Notes: generated from the sequence alone by a model not told the origin. A DNA stretch of 32,886 nucleotides from Chloroflexi bacterium OLB15 (GCA_001567085.1 LMZS01000085.1:1-32886), one strand, 5' to 3'; shown: positions 1 through 9,797, counted from the stretch's first letter. A program made the numbers and translations.

Positions 1-386
1 GGTGAGATAGGCGACAAAACGCTGTCCAGAAAGAGGCTTCGCTTTGGGCTAGCCGCGCGGGCTGCGGCGAGCATTGATTCCTGATTGGTGCGGAAACCAA
101 CAGCCGCCGGATCAAGCAGGATCGGGCTATCGGCGTACCAGAGCGTGATCGGCTGGGCATAGGCCTGCTCCCAGCGGCTGACGGCTTCGACGGCGGAAAG
201 CCCACCGACATCCACGCCGCCGACCTGCACATCTACAGACAGCGTATCTATTTGCTGGCTGAAGCGTATGAGTTCCAGCGCGAAAAGGACGAGCGCCAGA
301 AAAATACAGACCCATGAAACAAAGGCCAGCACCGGCAAGCGCCTTCCGCGCCGCTTTGTGCCAAGGCCGGTTAATCCTGTTGCCAT
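1..386 (-). CDS. VanW/peptidoglycan-binding-type membrane protein, N-terminal part
   Basis: The frame is open from the left edge to an ATG at 384-386, the first start after an in-frame TGA, so 128 N-terminal residues are visible. No good ribosome binding site precedes it. A basic stretch (KRRGRR, 11-16) is followed by one hydrophobic anchor at about residues 17-39. An outside region then carries VQVGGVDVGGLSAVEA (53-68) and a Trp at 72. This V-GG-V-G-LS--EA pattern is typical of the peptidoglycan-binding repeat found ahead of VanW or L,D-transpeptidase domains, so a cell-wall role is inferred. Which catalytic domain follows cannot be seen. The gene is divergent from the sensor kinase at 583, and the 196-base gap between them shows no convincing promoter for this strand. 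Confidence 0.72.
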   Translation of the reverse strand, partial: MATGLTGLGTKRRGRRLPVLAFVSWVCIFLALVLFALELIRFSQQIDTLSVDVQVGGVDVGGLSAVEAVSRWEQAYAQPITLWYADSPILLDPAAVGFRTNQESMLAAARAASPKRSLFLDSVLSPIS

Positions 387-582
387 AATAAAGCGAGTTA
401 CTCATTCAACATTGAATTGTGAGTCTACATTTCCCCGTAAGCGGCGTCAACGCTTATCGTTACGCGCTTCGCCTACGAACAGTATCCCTTGCTGATAATT
501 TCATAAGGGAGATCAATGCTTTCCTCCGGTTAGAATGTAGTATACTGATGTTGCAAAAACTGTACCTTCAAGGGGAGCCGCC

Positions 583-3500
583 GTGACGCCCTCATCCAAC
601 TTCTTCAATATGTTGGTCGTTTCCCCCGGTAATCTTATTTATTACCTCGCGGTTTTTGCCGTTTCGCTGGCCGCGTTGTTTATGTCGCTTAGCATGCGTA
701 AGCGGGGACGTGTAGGGTATATCTACACGCTGGCGACGGCAGGCACTGTTATTGCCTGGACGCTGTTGATGCTGAGCGCGTTGTTTGCGCTGGTCGCCAG
801 CATGTCGCCCGATGCAATTCTCCCCCCAATAGACCGGCTTGTGCAAACACTGGTTATTTTGCTCTTAAGCTGGGCATTCCTGACTGCGAACCATGAGCGC
901 TTCGGGCGGGTGGGGCCGGTGCTGCTGTTGATTTTGATGGCGTGGACGGCGATTGGCTACATCGTCACCGGTATTGAATGGGCATCCGCTTACAACACGC
1001 AGGATTTCAACAGCTTTACTTACGGCTCGACATGGGCGGTGATTCCCCTGCTGATCAGCCTGGTTGGCGGCGGCATTTGCATTTTCTTCTTTCGGGTGAT
1101 CAAAGATGCGCCGCTGAAACTGGTGTTTTTCGGAATTTTGATCATCGGCTATGCCGGCACGCTGATCACGACATCACAGGGCACGCTGGTAGGCGATTAT
1201 TCGGGCATTCAGCGCACAGCTTTTCTTGCGGCGATGCTGCTGACATTGGGAATTATCTATCGCGAAGTTCTGGATACTTTTGAAACTGCCCCGCAAGCGG
1301 CGTTGCAACCGGCTTCACAGCGGGTAGAGGCTCAACCTTCGGCGCCAGATGCTTCCACTTTACAGCCTTTGCCGGTAGTGCCGCCGGTGGTGCCAGAGCG
1401 TGAATCTGCCCAATTGATGAAGGCGCTGGGGATTATGCTGGAGAAGGCTTCTCCAGACGCCATACCGGATCGCATCGTTCAGGCTACATTGAACACATTA
1501 AAGGCGGAAATTGGCGCGCTGCTTAGCTTGAAGATGGCAGCTATGCCGAGATTTTCGTTGGCTATGACCGCACCATGAACCGCAGCATCAAAGCAATTTC
1601 GGTGAATATGGAACGCCAGCCGACGCTGCAAAATGCGATTGACCGGCGTTTGCAACGGCCGTTATTCCCGGATCGCAACCCTGAAGAACTGCCGGATTTG
1701 TATTCACGGCTGGATATTGAATCGGTTGGGCCGACGTATTTCCAGCCGCTGGTGAGCGATGGCGAACTGCTGGCGGTGCTGATGATTGGCCTGCCATATA
1801 CAGGGCGGGAACTTACCGATCATGAGCAAGAGCTGCTTAAAGGCATCGGCATCATCGCCGCGAATTTGCTGGCGTTAAGTTTCTCGGCTAAGAAAGCCCG
1901 TATTAGCGCTGAAAGCCGCACCATCGAAGCCCTGATGGAAGGCCGCCCGGTTGAGGACTTAGGCGATGACAGCGCGCTGACCTTATGGAACGAGATGCGC
2001 GGGGAACTGACAGCGGCGCATGATCAGATTGGCCAGCTACAAGGGCAGGTGACATCGCTAAAGATTCAACTGGATGATGAGCGCAGCGACTGGCGAAATC
2101 GCTGGGGGATACGCAGGAAAGCCAGACGATTTCCCAGCGGATTGTTACGCTGAATCAGGCGCATCAAAACCTGATTGAAGAGCGAGATCAGCTTGCTACA
2201 CGGCTGCGCGAGGTGGAGGCTGCTATTTCCAGCGCGCCGGGGAACGAGACCACTGATGTGCTGCGATCGTTGATTGATGTGCTGCGGCGCGAGAAAGATG
2301 ATCTGAACAGCCAGCGTGACCGGCTGCGGGCAGAGCTGAATGAACTGCGGCGCTCTAGCGGCGATTGGATGCCTGAGAGCGTAAACGAGATGGTTGAGCG
2401 CATGGGCGAGGAAAAGGCGGAAGCCGAACGCCAGCGTGATGCGCTGACCGAGAAGTTAAATGAACTGGAAACTCGCCTATCCCTGATGGGGATTGCCGTT
2501 GCTGCTGGAAGCCCTTCTGATGAGGTGGTTCAGCGCGAGTCTGACCGCGAGAAAATTATTCAGGCGCTGCAAAGCGAGGTCGCAAACCTGGCGGCTGACC
2601 GCGAGGCGGTGAATAAGACCAAGGATCGGCTGCGATCAGAGCGCGATGAGCTGCTGCGGCGGCAGGATGAGATGCGTTCGCTGCAAGCGCGCGTGCTGGC
2701 GGAAAATGCGGCTTATGAACAGGAACTGACCGAAGCACACGCTGATCTTCAGGATGTGCGCCGTGAACTGCAAGCACTGGCTGACCAGAAATCTACACTC
2801 ACGCAAGATCGGGATCTGCTAGCGGCGGAACGGCAGGCTTTGGAAACAGACCGCGATCAGTTGATGGCGCGGATTGAAGGCGACAGAACCCGCCTACAGC
2901 AGTTGGGCGTGGATGGCGTTGGCGCACTAACGCGCATGATTGAGGAATTGACCGAGCAGCGCGGGGCGATTGAGCGCGAACTGAACGAAACCAAGAGCCA
3001 ACTGGCGACAGTTGAGGACAAATTGCAGGTGGTGGAAATTCGCGCGGCATCATTGCAGCCACAGGTGGTTTACCGACCAGACAACCCTGATGCGTTGGTC
3101 GGCATGGTTCAAGAACTGCGCACACCAATGACTTCGATTGTGGGCTACGTTGATTTGCTGCTGAACGAATCGGCAGGGATTTTGGGCGAGATGCAGCGCA
3201 AATTCCTGCAACGCGTTTCGGCGAACGTGCACCGCCTGTCTACGATGATGGAAGATTTGATCGAGCTTTCGTATCTGGATGCGGGCAAGGTTTCACTGAA
3301 GCCAGAGGCGATTGACCTGATTGAAGTGATCGAAGATGCGATCACCAATGCGGCGGCGCCGCTGCGCGAAAAAGGGCTGACGGTACATTTGCAGCTAGAC
3401 GATGATGCGCCGCTGGTATGCGCGGATCGTGAGGCGATGACCAAGATCATCGGGCAACTGCTGACTAATGCGTATCTGGCTTCGCCGCCGGGCACCGAGA

Positions 3501-3817
3501 TTTCAGTGAGCGCGCGGCGTGAAACCCTGACGCGGCAGGTGGGTGGCGTTTCACAGTCCTACGATGTCTTACATATCAGCTTTGAAGATCGCGGCGGCGG
3601 CATTGCGCTGGAAGATCAGGCGCGTGTGTTTGCGCGCAAGTACAAGGCTGAAAATCCGTTGATTCAGGGGTTGGGCGATACTGGCGTGGGCATGGCAATT
3701 GCCAAAGCCTTGATTGAAGCGCAAAGTGGCGAAATCTGGGTGGATTCGCAGCCCGGCTCGGGTGCATCGTTCAACTTTGTTTTACCTGCGGAAATTGACA
3801 TCGTATTGGAGCCGTAA
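583..3817 (+). CDS. 7-TM GAF coiled-coil sensor kinase lacking the phospho-His (two frameshifts)
   Basis: Three consecutive open frames (583-1578, the frame through 1575-2153, and the frame through 2213-3817) make one protein of about 1078 residues if one base is restored near 1530 and one near 2092. It starts with GTG behind AAGGGGAG at 570-577. In order it has seven hydrophobic segments (residues 18-229), a GAF-like domain (about 280-425), a long charged coiled coil (about 430-810), a HisKA-like helix and a HATPase domain. The ATP site looks complete: an Asn in QLLTNAYLAS, DRGGGI, and GDTGVGMAIAK. The usual S-H-E-L-R-T-P box reads V-Q-E-L-R-T-P, with Gln at residue 844 where His is expected, so it probably cannot autophosphorylate in the standard way. 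The next gene starts at the base after its stop, so the two are probably co-transcribed. A TATACT at 541-546 may be a -10 but lacks a fitting -35. Confidence 0.85.
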
Positions 3818-5653
3818 ATGCGTCGTGATATTGGTAACGAAGTTGTCGTCGCCATCGTCGCTGTGCTGGTGCTGGCCTTTGCTCTCATCTTTGGCGTGAT
3901 ACTTTCGTTATCCAGTTCGAGCAGCCGGGGGACGGTGCTGGAGCCAACGGCGGTTGTTTCCGCGCCGACATTTGAAACGACAGCCGCCGTAGAGGCAACG
4001 GAACTTAGCGCGACGGGGGCTGATTTAGGGGAAACGAATACGGCGATTGCGCAAACGCTTCAGGTAGGCACAGAGATTGTGCAACTGTTAACGGCCAGCG
4101 CGCAGCCTGAAAACGCAACGGCTACCCCTGAAAATACCGATCTTGCAGCAACCGAGATGCCAACGCTGGAGCCAACGGCCGCACAGGAAAACACCGCTGC
4201 GGCTACAGTACAGCCAACGGCGGATGTTCCGGCAATCTCATCGGGCGATTTGACAGCTACTGCGGATGCACAAAGCGCTGAAGCGCCAACAACTGCATCA
4301 AGGACGGAAACGCCGGATATCGCGCAAACGCTGCAAGGCGGCACGCAAATTGTGCAACTGCTGACGGCCAGCGCTGAAGCGTCCATCACGGCGCCTGCCC
4401 AGCGCACACCGGAAGCCAGCGAGACAGCGGCTGTGGCTGAGGACGAAACTCCGGATTATGCGGCAACGGCAACACAGGTGGCGGCAGCAGTACGGGCGAC
4501 GACGCCCCCTGACGCACAAAGTTTCGCACGCAGCGCTACTGCCATTGCAGCGGGCTTAGGGCAGCTTTCGCAGCCGACAGAGCCTGCCAATACTGAAGCG
4601 CCGCCAACGGATGAACCCACAGAGACGAATACCGCGACATCAGAGCCGACGGATACCGATACCCCCGAACCTACGAATACGCCTAGCCCTGAGCCGACGG
4701 ATACGCCGGAGCCAACTAACACAAATACGCCGCGCCCGACGAATACGCCGGAACCGACGGATACCGATACCCCTGAACCTACCGATACGCCCAGTCCCGA
4801 GCCGACAGATACGCCGGAGCCAACCAATACAAACACGCCGCGCCCAACGGATACGCCGGAACCGACAAGCACGAATACCGCAGCACCGACCCACACGGCA
4901 ACCGCTGTGCCGCCGAGCGCTACAGCAACACAAACCGCATCGCTAACAGCGCTGCCAAGCAATACGCCGACGCAGGTTGAGGAAACGGCGACGGCAATTC
5001 CCGCTGATGCGACCGCGATTGCTTTGCCGACGGCGATAGAACTGCCATTTGATCTGCCGATACCGACGGCGATCACGGGGGCTGAGCTGCTCTGCGCCTT
5101 GCCGGTGGGATGGGCGACCTACACCGTACAGGATGGGGACACACTATTTGCGATTGCACAGGCGGTAGGCAGCACGGTAAACGATTTGCGGGATGCGAAC
5201 TGTCTCGCCAATATCGGCACACTGCCCGCCGGACTGCCGCTGTATGTGCCGGTTCCAATTGAGGGGGATGTGCCGGAGATACCGGCTGTTTACCCAAGCG
5301 TGACGCCTGCACCGGGAACGCTGCAAATGGCATTAGAAGCCCCGTCTGAAGGCTGTGACACGGCGGGCGTGGTGCTGACATCGCCAGTTCGCGGACAGGT
5401 GGTGGAAACCGTCACAACGATATATGGCACAGCGGATGACCCGCAGTTTTCGCGATTTGAGATTTCAGTACGGCCGGATAGCGAAGAAGATTACGATCTT
5501 TACCTGTTCGCGCAGGTGCCGGTACAACGCGGCGCGCTTGGCCAAATTAACCCCGCATTCTTTGGCGATGGCATTCACTGGCTGCGGCTGGAAGTGCTTG
5601 ACGCGGGGGGTAATGTGACCGGTAGTTGCGCTATTCCGGTGATTTTCCGCTGA
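3818..5653 (+). CDS. Membrane-anchored LysM protein with long Thr/Pro linker
   Basis: The 611-residue protein starts at an ATG directly after the kinase stop, with GGAG at 3808-3811. Residues 9-31 form an N-terminal membrane anchor with no cleavage site seen. Residues 35-420 are low-complexity Thr/Pro/Ala/Glu sequence, including a duplicated block (IAQTLQ-G-IVQLLTASA at about 77-95 and 168-186) and a 36-residue tandem repeat at 276-347. A LysM domain lies at about 434-479 (YTVQDGDTLFAIAQAVGST), which in this family binds peptidoglycan or chitin-like glycans. The C-terminal ~95 residues resemble a bacterial Ig-like domain and hold two Cys that could pair. A surface-exposed, wall-binding protein is inferred; Thr-rich linkers of this kind are often glycosylated. 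The function beyond wall binding is unknown. Confidence 0.85.
   Translation: MRRDIGNEVVVAIVAVLVLAFALIFGVILSLSSSSSRGTVLEPTAVVSAPTFETTAAVEATELSATGADLGETNTAIAQTLQVGTEIVQLLTASAQPENATATPENTDLAATEMPTLEPTAAQENTAAATVQPTADVPAISSGDLTATADAQSAEAPTTASRTETPDIAQTLQGGTQIVQLLTASAEASITAPAQRTPEASETAAVAEDETPDYAATATQVAAAVRATTPPDAQSFARSATAIAAGLGQLSQPTEPANTEAPPTDEPTETNTATSEPTDTDTPEPTNTPSPEPTDTPEPTNTNTPRPTNTPEPTDTDTPEPTDTPSPEPTDTPEPTNTNTPRPTDTPEPTSTNTAAPTHTATAVPPSATATQTASLTALPSNTPTQVEETATAIPADATAIALPTAIELPFDLPIPTAITGAELLCALPVGWATYTVQDGDTLFAIAQAVGSTVNDLRDANCLANIGTLPAGLPLYVPVPIEGDVPEIPAVYPSVTPAPGTLQMALEAPSEGCDTAGVVLTSPVRGQVVETVTTIYGTADDPQFSRFEISVRPDSEEDYDLYLFAQVPVQRGALGQINPAFFGDGIHWLRLEVLDAGGNVTGSCAIPVIFR
4643..4858 (+). 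repeat. 108-bp tandem duplication inside the Thr/Pro linker
   Basis: Two copies of a 108-bp (36-codon) unit lie head to tail at 4643-4750 and 4751-4858. The encoded units differ at only a few positions (Asn/Asp swaps such as PTNTP versus PTDTP), while several third codon positions differ. This suggests an in-frame duplication followed by synonymous drift rather than a very recent copy. Within each unit there is a shorter EPT-D/N-TP period. Confidence 0.9.
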
Positions 5654-5666
5654 TAGGACTACGGCA

Positions 5667-5700
5667 TAGAGGAACGCCCGTGCTTCTGCTAGACTCTAGC
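5667..5700 (+). promoter_or_regulatory. Candidate promoter and palindrome ahead of the LCP gene
   Basis: TAGACT at 5690-5695 fits a -10 hexamer and has a weak -35 (TAGAGG, 5667-5672) at 17 bp. The -10 sits inside a perfect 6-1-6 palindrome, GCTAGA-C-TCTAGC (5688-5700), which could be an operator. The same -10 hexamer is seen at the tRNA-Pro promoter in this window. The -35 match is poor, so this is tentative. Confidence 0.35.
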
Positions 5701-5731
5701 GGTTAGGCTTTCACCTGCTGTTGGAGTTTGC

Positions 5732-7360
5732 ATGACTGTTCAACCATCAAAACCTGAGGGGCGCGGGCAAGGGCTGTATCGCTTCATCGTGACGGTGCTG
5801 CTGGTGGGTATTGTCATTGCAATTCTGCAACTGACATTCACCTTACTGGAATACCAATCTGAGCGTAATACTATCGCGGCGCAAGCCCCCGCTTTTGCCG
5901 CTACTGGCACCGCAATTGCCGGGGAAGCACAGGCTGAGGCGACGCCGGAAAGCGAAGCTGCTGCGGTTAGAGCCAAGCGATTGCCAGAAATCGCGCAGGT
6001 TTTTGCGACCAATACGCCGATGCCCGCAGACACGCCTTCACCTGCCGTTGAAGTGACGCCTACCCCTGAAGCCCCGGTGGCCGCTGAAACGCCGAGACCG
6101 CTGCCGACACTGTTTATTTACAGCGGGCCAGATTCGGCTTCTGCCGCGCCAACGGCGATCCCTTCACCTGTACCCCAACTGGATCGGCACGGAAACGATT
6201 TATTGAATATTGTGCTGCTAGGCGATGACAGCGAAATTACTGGCGAAACGGTTGCCCGCACCGACAGCATGATTGTGGTTTCGATAAACCGGACGACGGG
6301 CACAGTGGCGATGCTGAGCATCCCGCGCGATATGTATGTTTTTATCCCAAGCTGGACGATGCAGCGGATCAATGCGGCGTACCCGTATGGCGAGGCCGTT
6401 GGCTGGACAGATGGCGGATTTGGGCTGCTGCGGCAAACGCTGTTTTATAACTTTGGCATCAATGTGCATTATTACGCGATGGTCAACCTGAGCGGATTTA
6501 AGACGCTGATTGACGCGGTAGGCGGGGTTGATCTGGCGGTGGACTGCGCGATTCAGGATTTGCCGCTGATGGAATCTGAAGTGCCCGAAGGCGCATATCC
6601 GGTAGGGGAAGATGGCGAATACGTGCTGCCCGTTGGTTATTATCACATGAGCGGGGCAGAGGCATTATGGTATGCGCGTTCACGCAACAGCAGTTCTGAC
6701 TTTGATCGAGGCGCGCGACAGCAGCAGTTGATCGAAGCAGTTTGGCGAACGGTGCGGAATAATGGGCTGCTTGCACAAGCGCCAGCGCTGATTACCGAGG
6801 GGCTGGCAAGCGTGCATACCAATATGACGCTCGAAGATATTTTGAGCCTTGTGCCGCTGGCGGCAGAGATTGATGCTTCACGGATCGAGACATACGATCT
6901 GGTGCGAACCTACCACACTACGCCCTGGCAAACGCCAGATGGCGATTATGTGCAGCTACCGGTTTACGAGACGCTGCGCCCGCTGCTGGAAGATTTTTAC
7001 ACTCCACCCACACAGAACCAGATTTCGATAGAGGCAGCAACCATTGCGGTGTATAACGGCACGGCAAACCCCAATCTGGATAGGGTGGCGGCTGAAGCCT
7101 TGCAGAACGCCGGTTTCAACGCAGTAGCGATGGGGCAGGGAGAAGTCAGTGATGCGGCGACGACGACACTTACCGATTACACTGGCGCAACTAAAGGCAG
7201 CAGCCTTGAAGCAATTGCCAGATTGTTAAATCTCAACGCTGACGGCATTAACATTGAGCCGAGCGCGCAGCGGGACTTTGATTTTATGGTGGTGTTGGGC
7301 GCGAATTACAATTCCTGCGGGCGGCAGGGCGTGCTGCCGGTAGACCCGCCGGGAGCATAG
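5732..7360 (+). CDS. LCP (LytR-CpsA-Psr) family protein with LytR C-terminal domain
   Basis: The 542-residue protein starts at an ATG with GGAG at 5723-5726. A membrane anchor at about residues 17-42 is followed by a Thr/Pro-rich stalk to about 150. The LCP catalytic domain (about 155-310) shows LLNIVLLGDD, RTDSMIVVSINRTTG, MLSIPRDMYV, a GGV-DLAV segment, and YARSRNSSSDFDRGARQQ, with the Arg and Asp residues expected for pyrophosphate-lipid binding. A LytR C-terminal type domain follows at about 435-520 (IAVYNGTANPNL). Family members transfer undecaprenyl-linked glycopolymers to peptidoglycan outside the membrane. Its position after a LysM protein and a wall-type sensor supports an envelope role. 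The substrate polymer cannot be told from sequence. Confidence 0.9.
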   Translation: MTVQPSKPEGRGQGLYRFIVTVLLVGIVIAILQLTFTLLEYQSERNTIAAQAPAFAATGTAIAGEAQAEATPESEAAAVRAKRLPEIAQVFATNTPMPADTPSPAVEVTPTPEAPVAAETPRPLPTLFIYSGPDSASAAPTAIPSPVPQLDRHGNDLLNIVLLGDDSEITGETVARTDSMIVVSINRTTGTVAMLSIPRDMYVFIPSWTMQRINAAYPYGEAVGWTDGGFGLLRQTLFYNFGINVHYYAMVNLSGFKTLIDAVGGVDLAVDCAIQDLPLMESEVPEGAYPVGEDGEYVLPVGYYHMSGAEALWYARSRNSSSDFDRGARQQQLIEAVWRTVRNNGLLAQAPALITEGLASVHTNMTLEDILSLVPLAAEIDASRIETYDLVRTYHTTPWQTPDGDYVQLPVYETLRPLLEDFYTPPTQNQISIEAATIAVYNGTANPNLDRVAAEALQNAGFNAVAMGQGEVSDAATTTLTDYTGATKGSSLEAIARLLNLNADGINIEPSAQRDFDFMVVLGANYNSCGRQGVLPVDPPGA

Positions 7361-7403
7361 CGTTCTCACTTAAAATAACAACAATCAGCTATCGAAGTGT
7401 GTG

Positions 7404-7434
7404 AGGGTGCGAGAAATTTCGCACCCTTTTAATT
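7404..7434 (+). terminator. Rho-independent terminator after the LCP gene
   Basis: A 9-bp perfect stem, AGGGTGCGA (7404-7412) and TCGCACCCT (7419-7427), with a 6-base loop is followed by a T-rich run. It lies between the LCP stop and the end of the convergent aldo-keto reductase gene and fits termination of the rightward transcript. Confidence 0.85.
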
Positions 7435-7441
7435 TGTGGAA

Positions 7442-8425
7442 TTACCAGCGCTGGTGTACTTGTTCGCGGATCAGGCGGTTATAGATGGCCTGAACGCCGT
7501 CCATCTGTGCCTGAGTGAGCGGCGGAAAAGCGCTTGCGGCAGAATTGGCGGCGGCCTGCTCTGGCGTTTTTGCGCCAGGGATCGCGCAGGAAACAGCGTC
7601 GAACATTAATATCCAGCGCAGGGCAAACTGGGTCATGGTCATGCCTTCGGGAAGCAGGCCGCGCAGTTCTTCAACGGCTTGCAAGCCGGTTTCAAAATCT
7701 ACGCCGGAGAAGGTTTCGCCACGATCAAACGCCTGACCGTAGCGGTTGTAACTGCGGTGATCGTCGCTGGCGAAGGTTGTATTCCTGCTCATTTTGCCGG
7801 TCAGCAGCCCGCTGGCCAGGGGAACACGCGCCAGAATAGCCACCTGCTTACGTTTCGCTTCCGGAAAAAAGAGTTCGGCGGGGCGGTGACGCAGCATATT
7901 GAAAATGATTTGCACGCTTTGTACGTGGGGATATTCAATAGCCTTCAGCGCTTCTTCAACTTTTTCTACGCTGACGCCGTAGAAGCGAATTTTCCCGGAA
8001 GTGACCAACGAGTCAAGCGCATCAAAAACTTCGGGCATGTAATAGGACTCGGTGGGTGGGCAGTGCAACTGTACCAGATCAAGCGCTTCAACATCCAGAT
8101 TTTTCAGGCTGCGCTCTACGAAGGCGGTGAGATTGGCGAGGTTGTAACCCGCAGCGGTGTGCGGGTCTAAGCGTCGCCCAGCTTTCGTGATCACGTAAAA
8201 CGATTCGCCGCGTTCTTTTCGGAGGCGCGCGATCAGCCGTTCACTGCGGCCATCTCCGTAAACATCGGCAGTGTCAATTAAATTTACGCCGGTATCCAGC
8301 GCGGCGTGCATGGCGGCAACGGATTGTTCGTCATCTACTTCGCCCCATGCTGAGCCAATCGCCCATGCGCCGAAGCTAACTTCGGAAACCTGCCAGCCCG
8401 TTCTGCCAAAATTACGATAATTCAT
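7442..8425 (-). CDS. Aldo/keto reductase, last gene of the rhaI transcript
   Basis: The 327-residue single-domain NADPH-dependent aldo/keto reductase shows the catalytic tetrad Asp51 and Tyr56 (DTADVYGDGRSE), Lys81 (VITKAGR) and His121 (LVQLHCPP). The C-terminal NADP site includes ALRWILMFDAVSCAIPGAKTPEQ. The start ATG has GAAGGA upstream and lies 30 bases after the rhaI stop on the same strand, so the two are probably one transcript. The family reduces aldehydes and ketones. In this context, reduction of L-lactaldehyde to 1,2-propanediol or a sugar oxidoreduction is a reasonable inference, but substrate cannot be assigned from sequence. Confidence 0.88.
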   Translation of the reverse strand: MNYRNFGRTGWQVSEVSFGAWAIGSAWGEVDDEQSVAAMHAALDTGVNLIDTADVYGDGRSERLIARLRKERGESFYVITKAGRRLDPHTAAGYNLANLTAFVERSLKNLDVEALDLVQLHCPPTESYYMPEVFDALDSLVTSGKIRFYGVSVEKVEEALKAIEYPHVQSVQIIFNMLRHRPAELFFPEAKRKQVAILARVPLASGLLTGKMSRNTTFASDDHRSYNRYGQAFDRGETFSGVDFETGLQAVEELRGLLPEGMTMTQFALRWILMFDAVSCAIPGAKTPEQAAANSAASAFPPLTQAQMDGVQAIYNRLIREQVHQRW

Positions 8426-8455
8426 GATGCGATCCTTCGCGTGCCGGTCACGAGG

Positions 8456-9673
8456 TTATGAAGTTGGATAACCTCCGCTGCCTGCCGCTGCTGTGCCGCG
8501 TTCTTCGGCAATCTTTTGCGCATAGTCATCACGGCGGAAGGCTTGAAGCGGATCAGGGTCGCGGCCAAGTTCGAGGCGTATTTGTGCCAGCAGAGGACGC
8601 ACATCGGTTTCAAAGGCGTCGAGAAGCTCACGATGCGCGCCCATCACATCGCCGTTCATCTGCTTTTCACGCAGGCGGGCGCGGTTCACGATTAATGCGC
8701 GAGCGTATGCCGTCTGGCAGTTAATCACACTGACCAGCATCCCTTCGATTTTTGACTCGATATTGAAGCACTGGTCAATCATGTAGGCAACATCTGCCGA
8801 TTTGTCACCAGCATCCACCAGTTCAAAGAAGATTTCAAAGAGTTCCTGTGGGTTGACGCTGCCAACAATTAAATCGTCATCGGCATACCTGCGATTGTTA
8901 AAGTGGAAGCCGCCAAGACGCCGCTCATCCAGTAGGAAAGCGACGATATGCGCGATATTCGTGCCCGGAGCGTGGTGACCTAGATCAACCAGTACCTGCG
9001 CATTTTCGCCTAATTTAAGGGCTGTGGCATAAGACATGCCCCAATCAGCCAGATCGGTGACATAAAACGCAGGCTCAAAGAATTTATACTCGATCAGCAT
9101 ACGACTGTTCGGGGGGAGGTAGCGGTAGGTTTCACGGAGGGCATCCTCCATATTTTGTTTGCGGCGCGAGATGCTATCCTGACCGGCGTAATTGGTGCCA
9201 TCGGCAAACCACAGGCTGAGGATATCGCTGCCGGTTTGGGACATGATTTCGCAGCATTCGACGAGGTGGCCAATGGCGTTTTCGCGGATGGCGGAACTGG
9301 CGTTGGTAATGCTGCCTAACTTATATTGGTCGTCCTGGAATAGATTAGGGTTAATTGCCCCGATGGAGACACCCTGTTCAGCGGCATACTGCTTCAGCGC
9401 CACCCAATCATCGGTTTTATCCCAGGGGATATGCAGCGCTACAGAGGGGGCGACCCCAGTCAGACGGTGAACATAGCCAGCATCCTGCAATTTTTCATGG
9501 ATGGTGCTGGCCGCGCCGGGGTAATTAAAGGTTTTGAAGCGGGTGCCGCTGTTGCTATAGCCCCATGAAGGGGTTTCGATGCGCTGGTTTTTCAGCGCGG
9601 TTTTAACAGCTTCGACATCTATCCCACGCGCAGACAACCGATCTACAAGCTGCGGATAATACTTTTCATCCAT
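8456..9673 (-). CDS. rhaI: L-rhamnose isomerase (Pseudomonas stutzeri type)
   Basis: The 405-residue TIM-barrel isomerase converts L-rhamnose to L-rhamnulose in the cytoplasm. The metal-binding residues are present and spaced as in the P. stutzeri enzyme: Glu195 (LIEYKFFEP), Asp230 and His233 ([11 protein letters not shown]), His257 ([10 protein letters not shown]), Asp265 and Asp267 (ADDD), and an Asp near 300 (YMIDQCFN). The start ATG is preceded by AAGGAT at a normal distance. The gene is first on a leftward transcript that also carries the aldo/keto reductase, and it faces away from the DeoR-type regulator. Its promoter is seen at 9767-9795, with a candidate operator just inside it. Confidence 0.93.
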   Translation of the reverse strand: MDEKYYPQLVDRLSARGIDVEAVKTALKNQRIETPSWGYSNSGTRFKTFNYPGAASTIHEKLQDAGYVHRLTGVAPSVALHIPWDKTDDWVALKQYAAEQGVSIGAINPNLFQDDQYKLGSITNASSAIRENAIGHLVECCEIMSQTGSDILSLWFADGTNYAGQDSISRRKQNMEDALRETYRYLPPNSRMLIEYKFFEPAFYVTDLADWGMSYATALKLGENAQVLVDLGHHAPGTNIAHIVAFLLDERRLGGFHFNNRRYADDDLIVGSVNPQELFEIFFELVDAGDKSADVAYMIDQCFNIESKIEGMLVSVINCQTAYARALIVNRARLREKQMNGDVMGAHRELLDAFETDVRPLLAQIRLELGRDPDPLQAFRRDDYAQKIAEERGTAAAGSGGYPTS

Positions 9674-9741
9674 TTGTGAAATCCTTGATAAAAGATAAGA
9701 TGCAAAAATTTAGATTCGCAGTAGACTGATAAAAACATTTG

Positions 9742-9762
9742 CTTTCTTTTTCTATCGTTTCG
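9742..9762 (-). promoter_or_regulatory. Candidate rhamnose operator upstream of rhaI
   Basis: On the minus strand, four bases past the -10, the sequence begins CGAAACGATAGAAA and continues A-rich to GAAAG. It resembles CGAAAGGAAACGAAA at the rhaEW promoter (10661-10675), with one gap. The position over the expected transcription start of the leftward promoter suits repression by the adjacent DeoR-family protein. The assignment is inferred from similarity and position only. Confidence 0.4.
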
Positions 9763-9766
9763 CGCC

Positions 9767-9795
9767 AGTGTATGCGCTTTCAGAGAGCGTGTCAA
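9767..9795 (-). promoter_or_regulatory. Sigma70-type promoter for rhaI
   Basis: Read on the minus strand: TTGACA (9790-9795), a 17-bp spacer, and TACACT (9767-9772). The -35 is perfect and the -10 matches 4 of 6. It points into the rhaI leader. It also overlaps an upstream in-frame start of the regulator gene, which argues that the regulator starts at 9798. Confidence 0.7.
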
Positions 9796-9797
9796 TT

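Noticed and set aside
127..405. Minus-strand open frame of 92 codons near the left edge
   Set aside because: It overlaps in another frame the membrane-anchored protein that runs off the edge, and its product is Arg-rich without domain features.
4643..4858. CRISPR-like repetition
   Set aside because: The units are head-to-tail without spacers, are in frame with a protein and have synonymous changes.
4456..5076. Minus-strand open frame rich in Val-Gly-Ser repeats
   Set aside because: It is the reverse of the Thr/Pro-coding repeat; the regular pattern comes from the plus-strand repeat codons.
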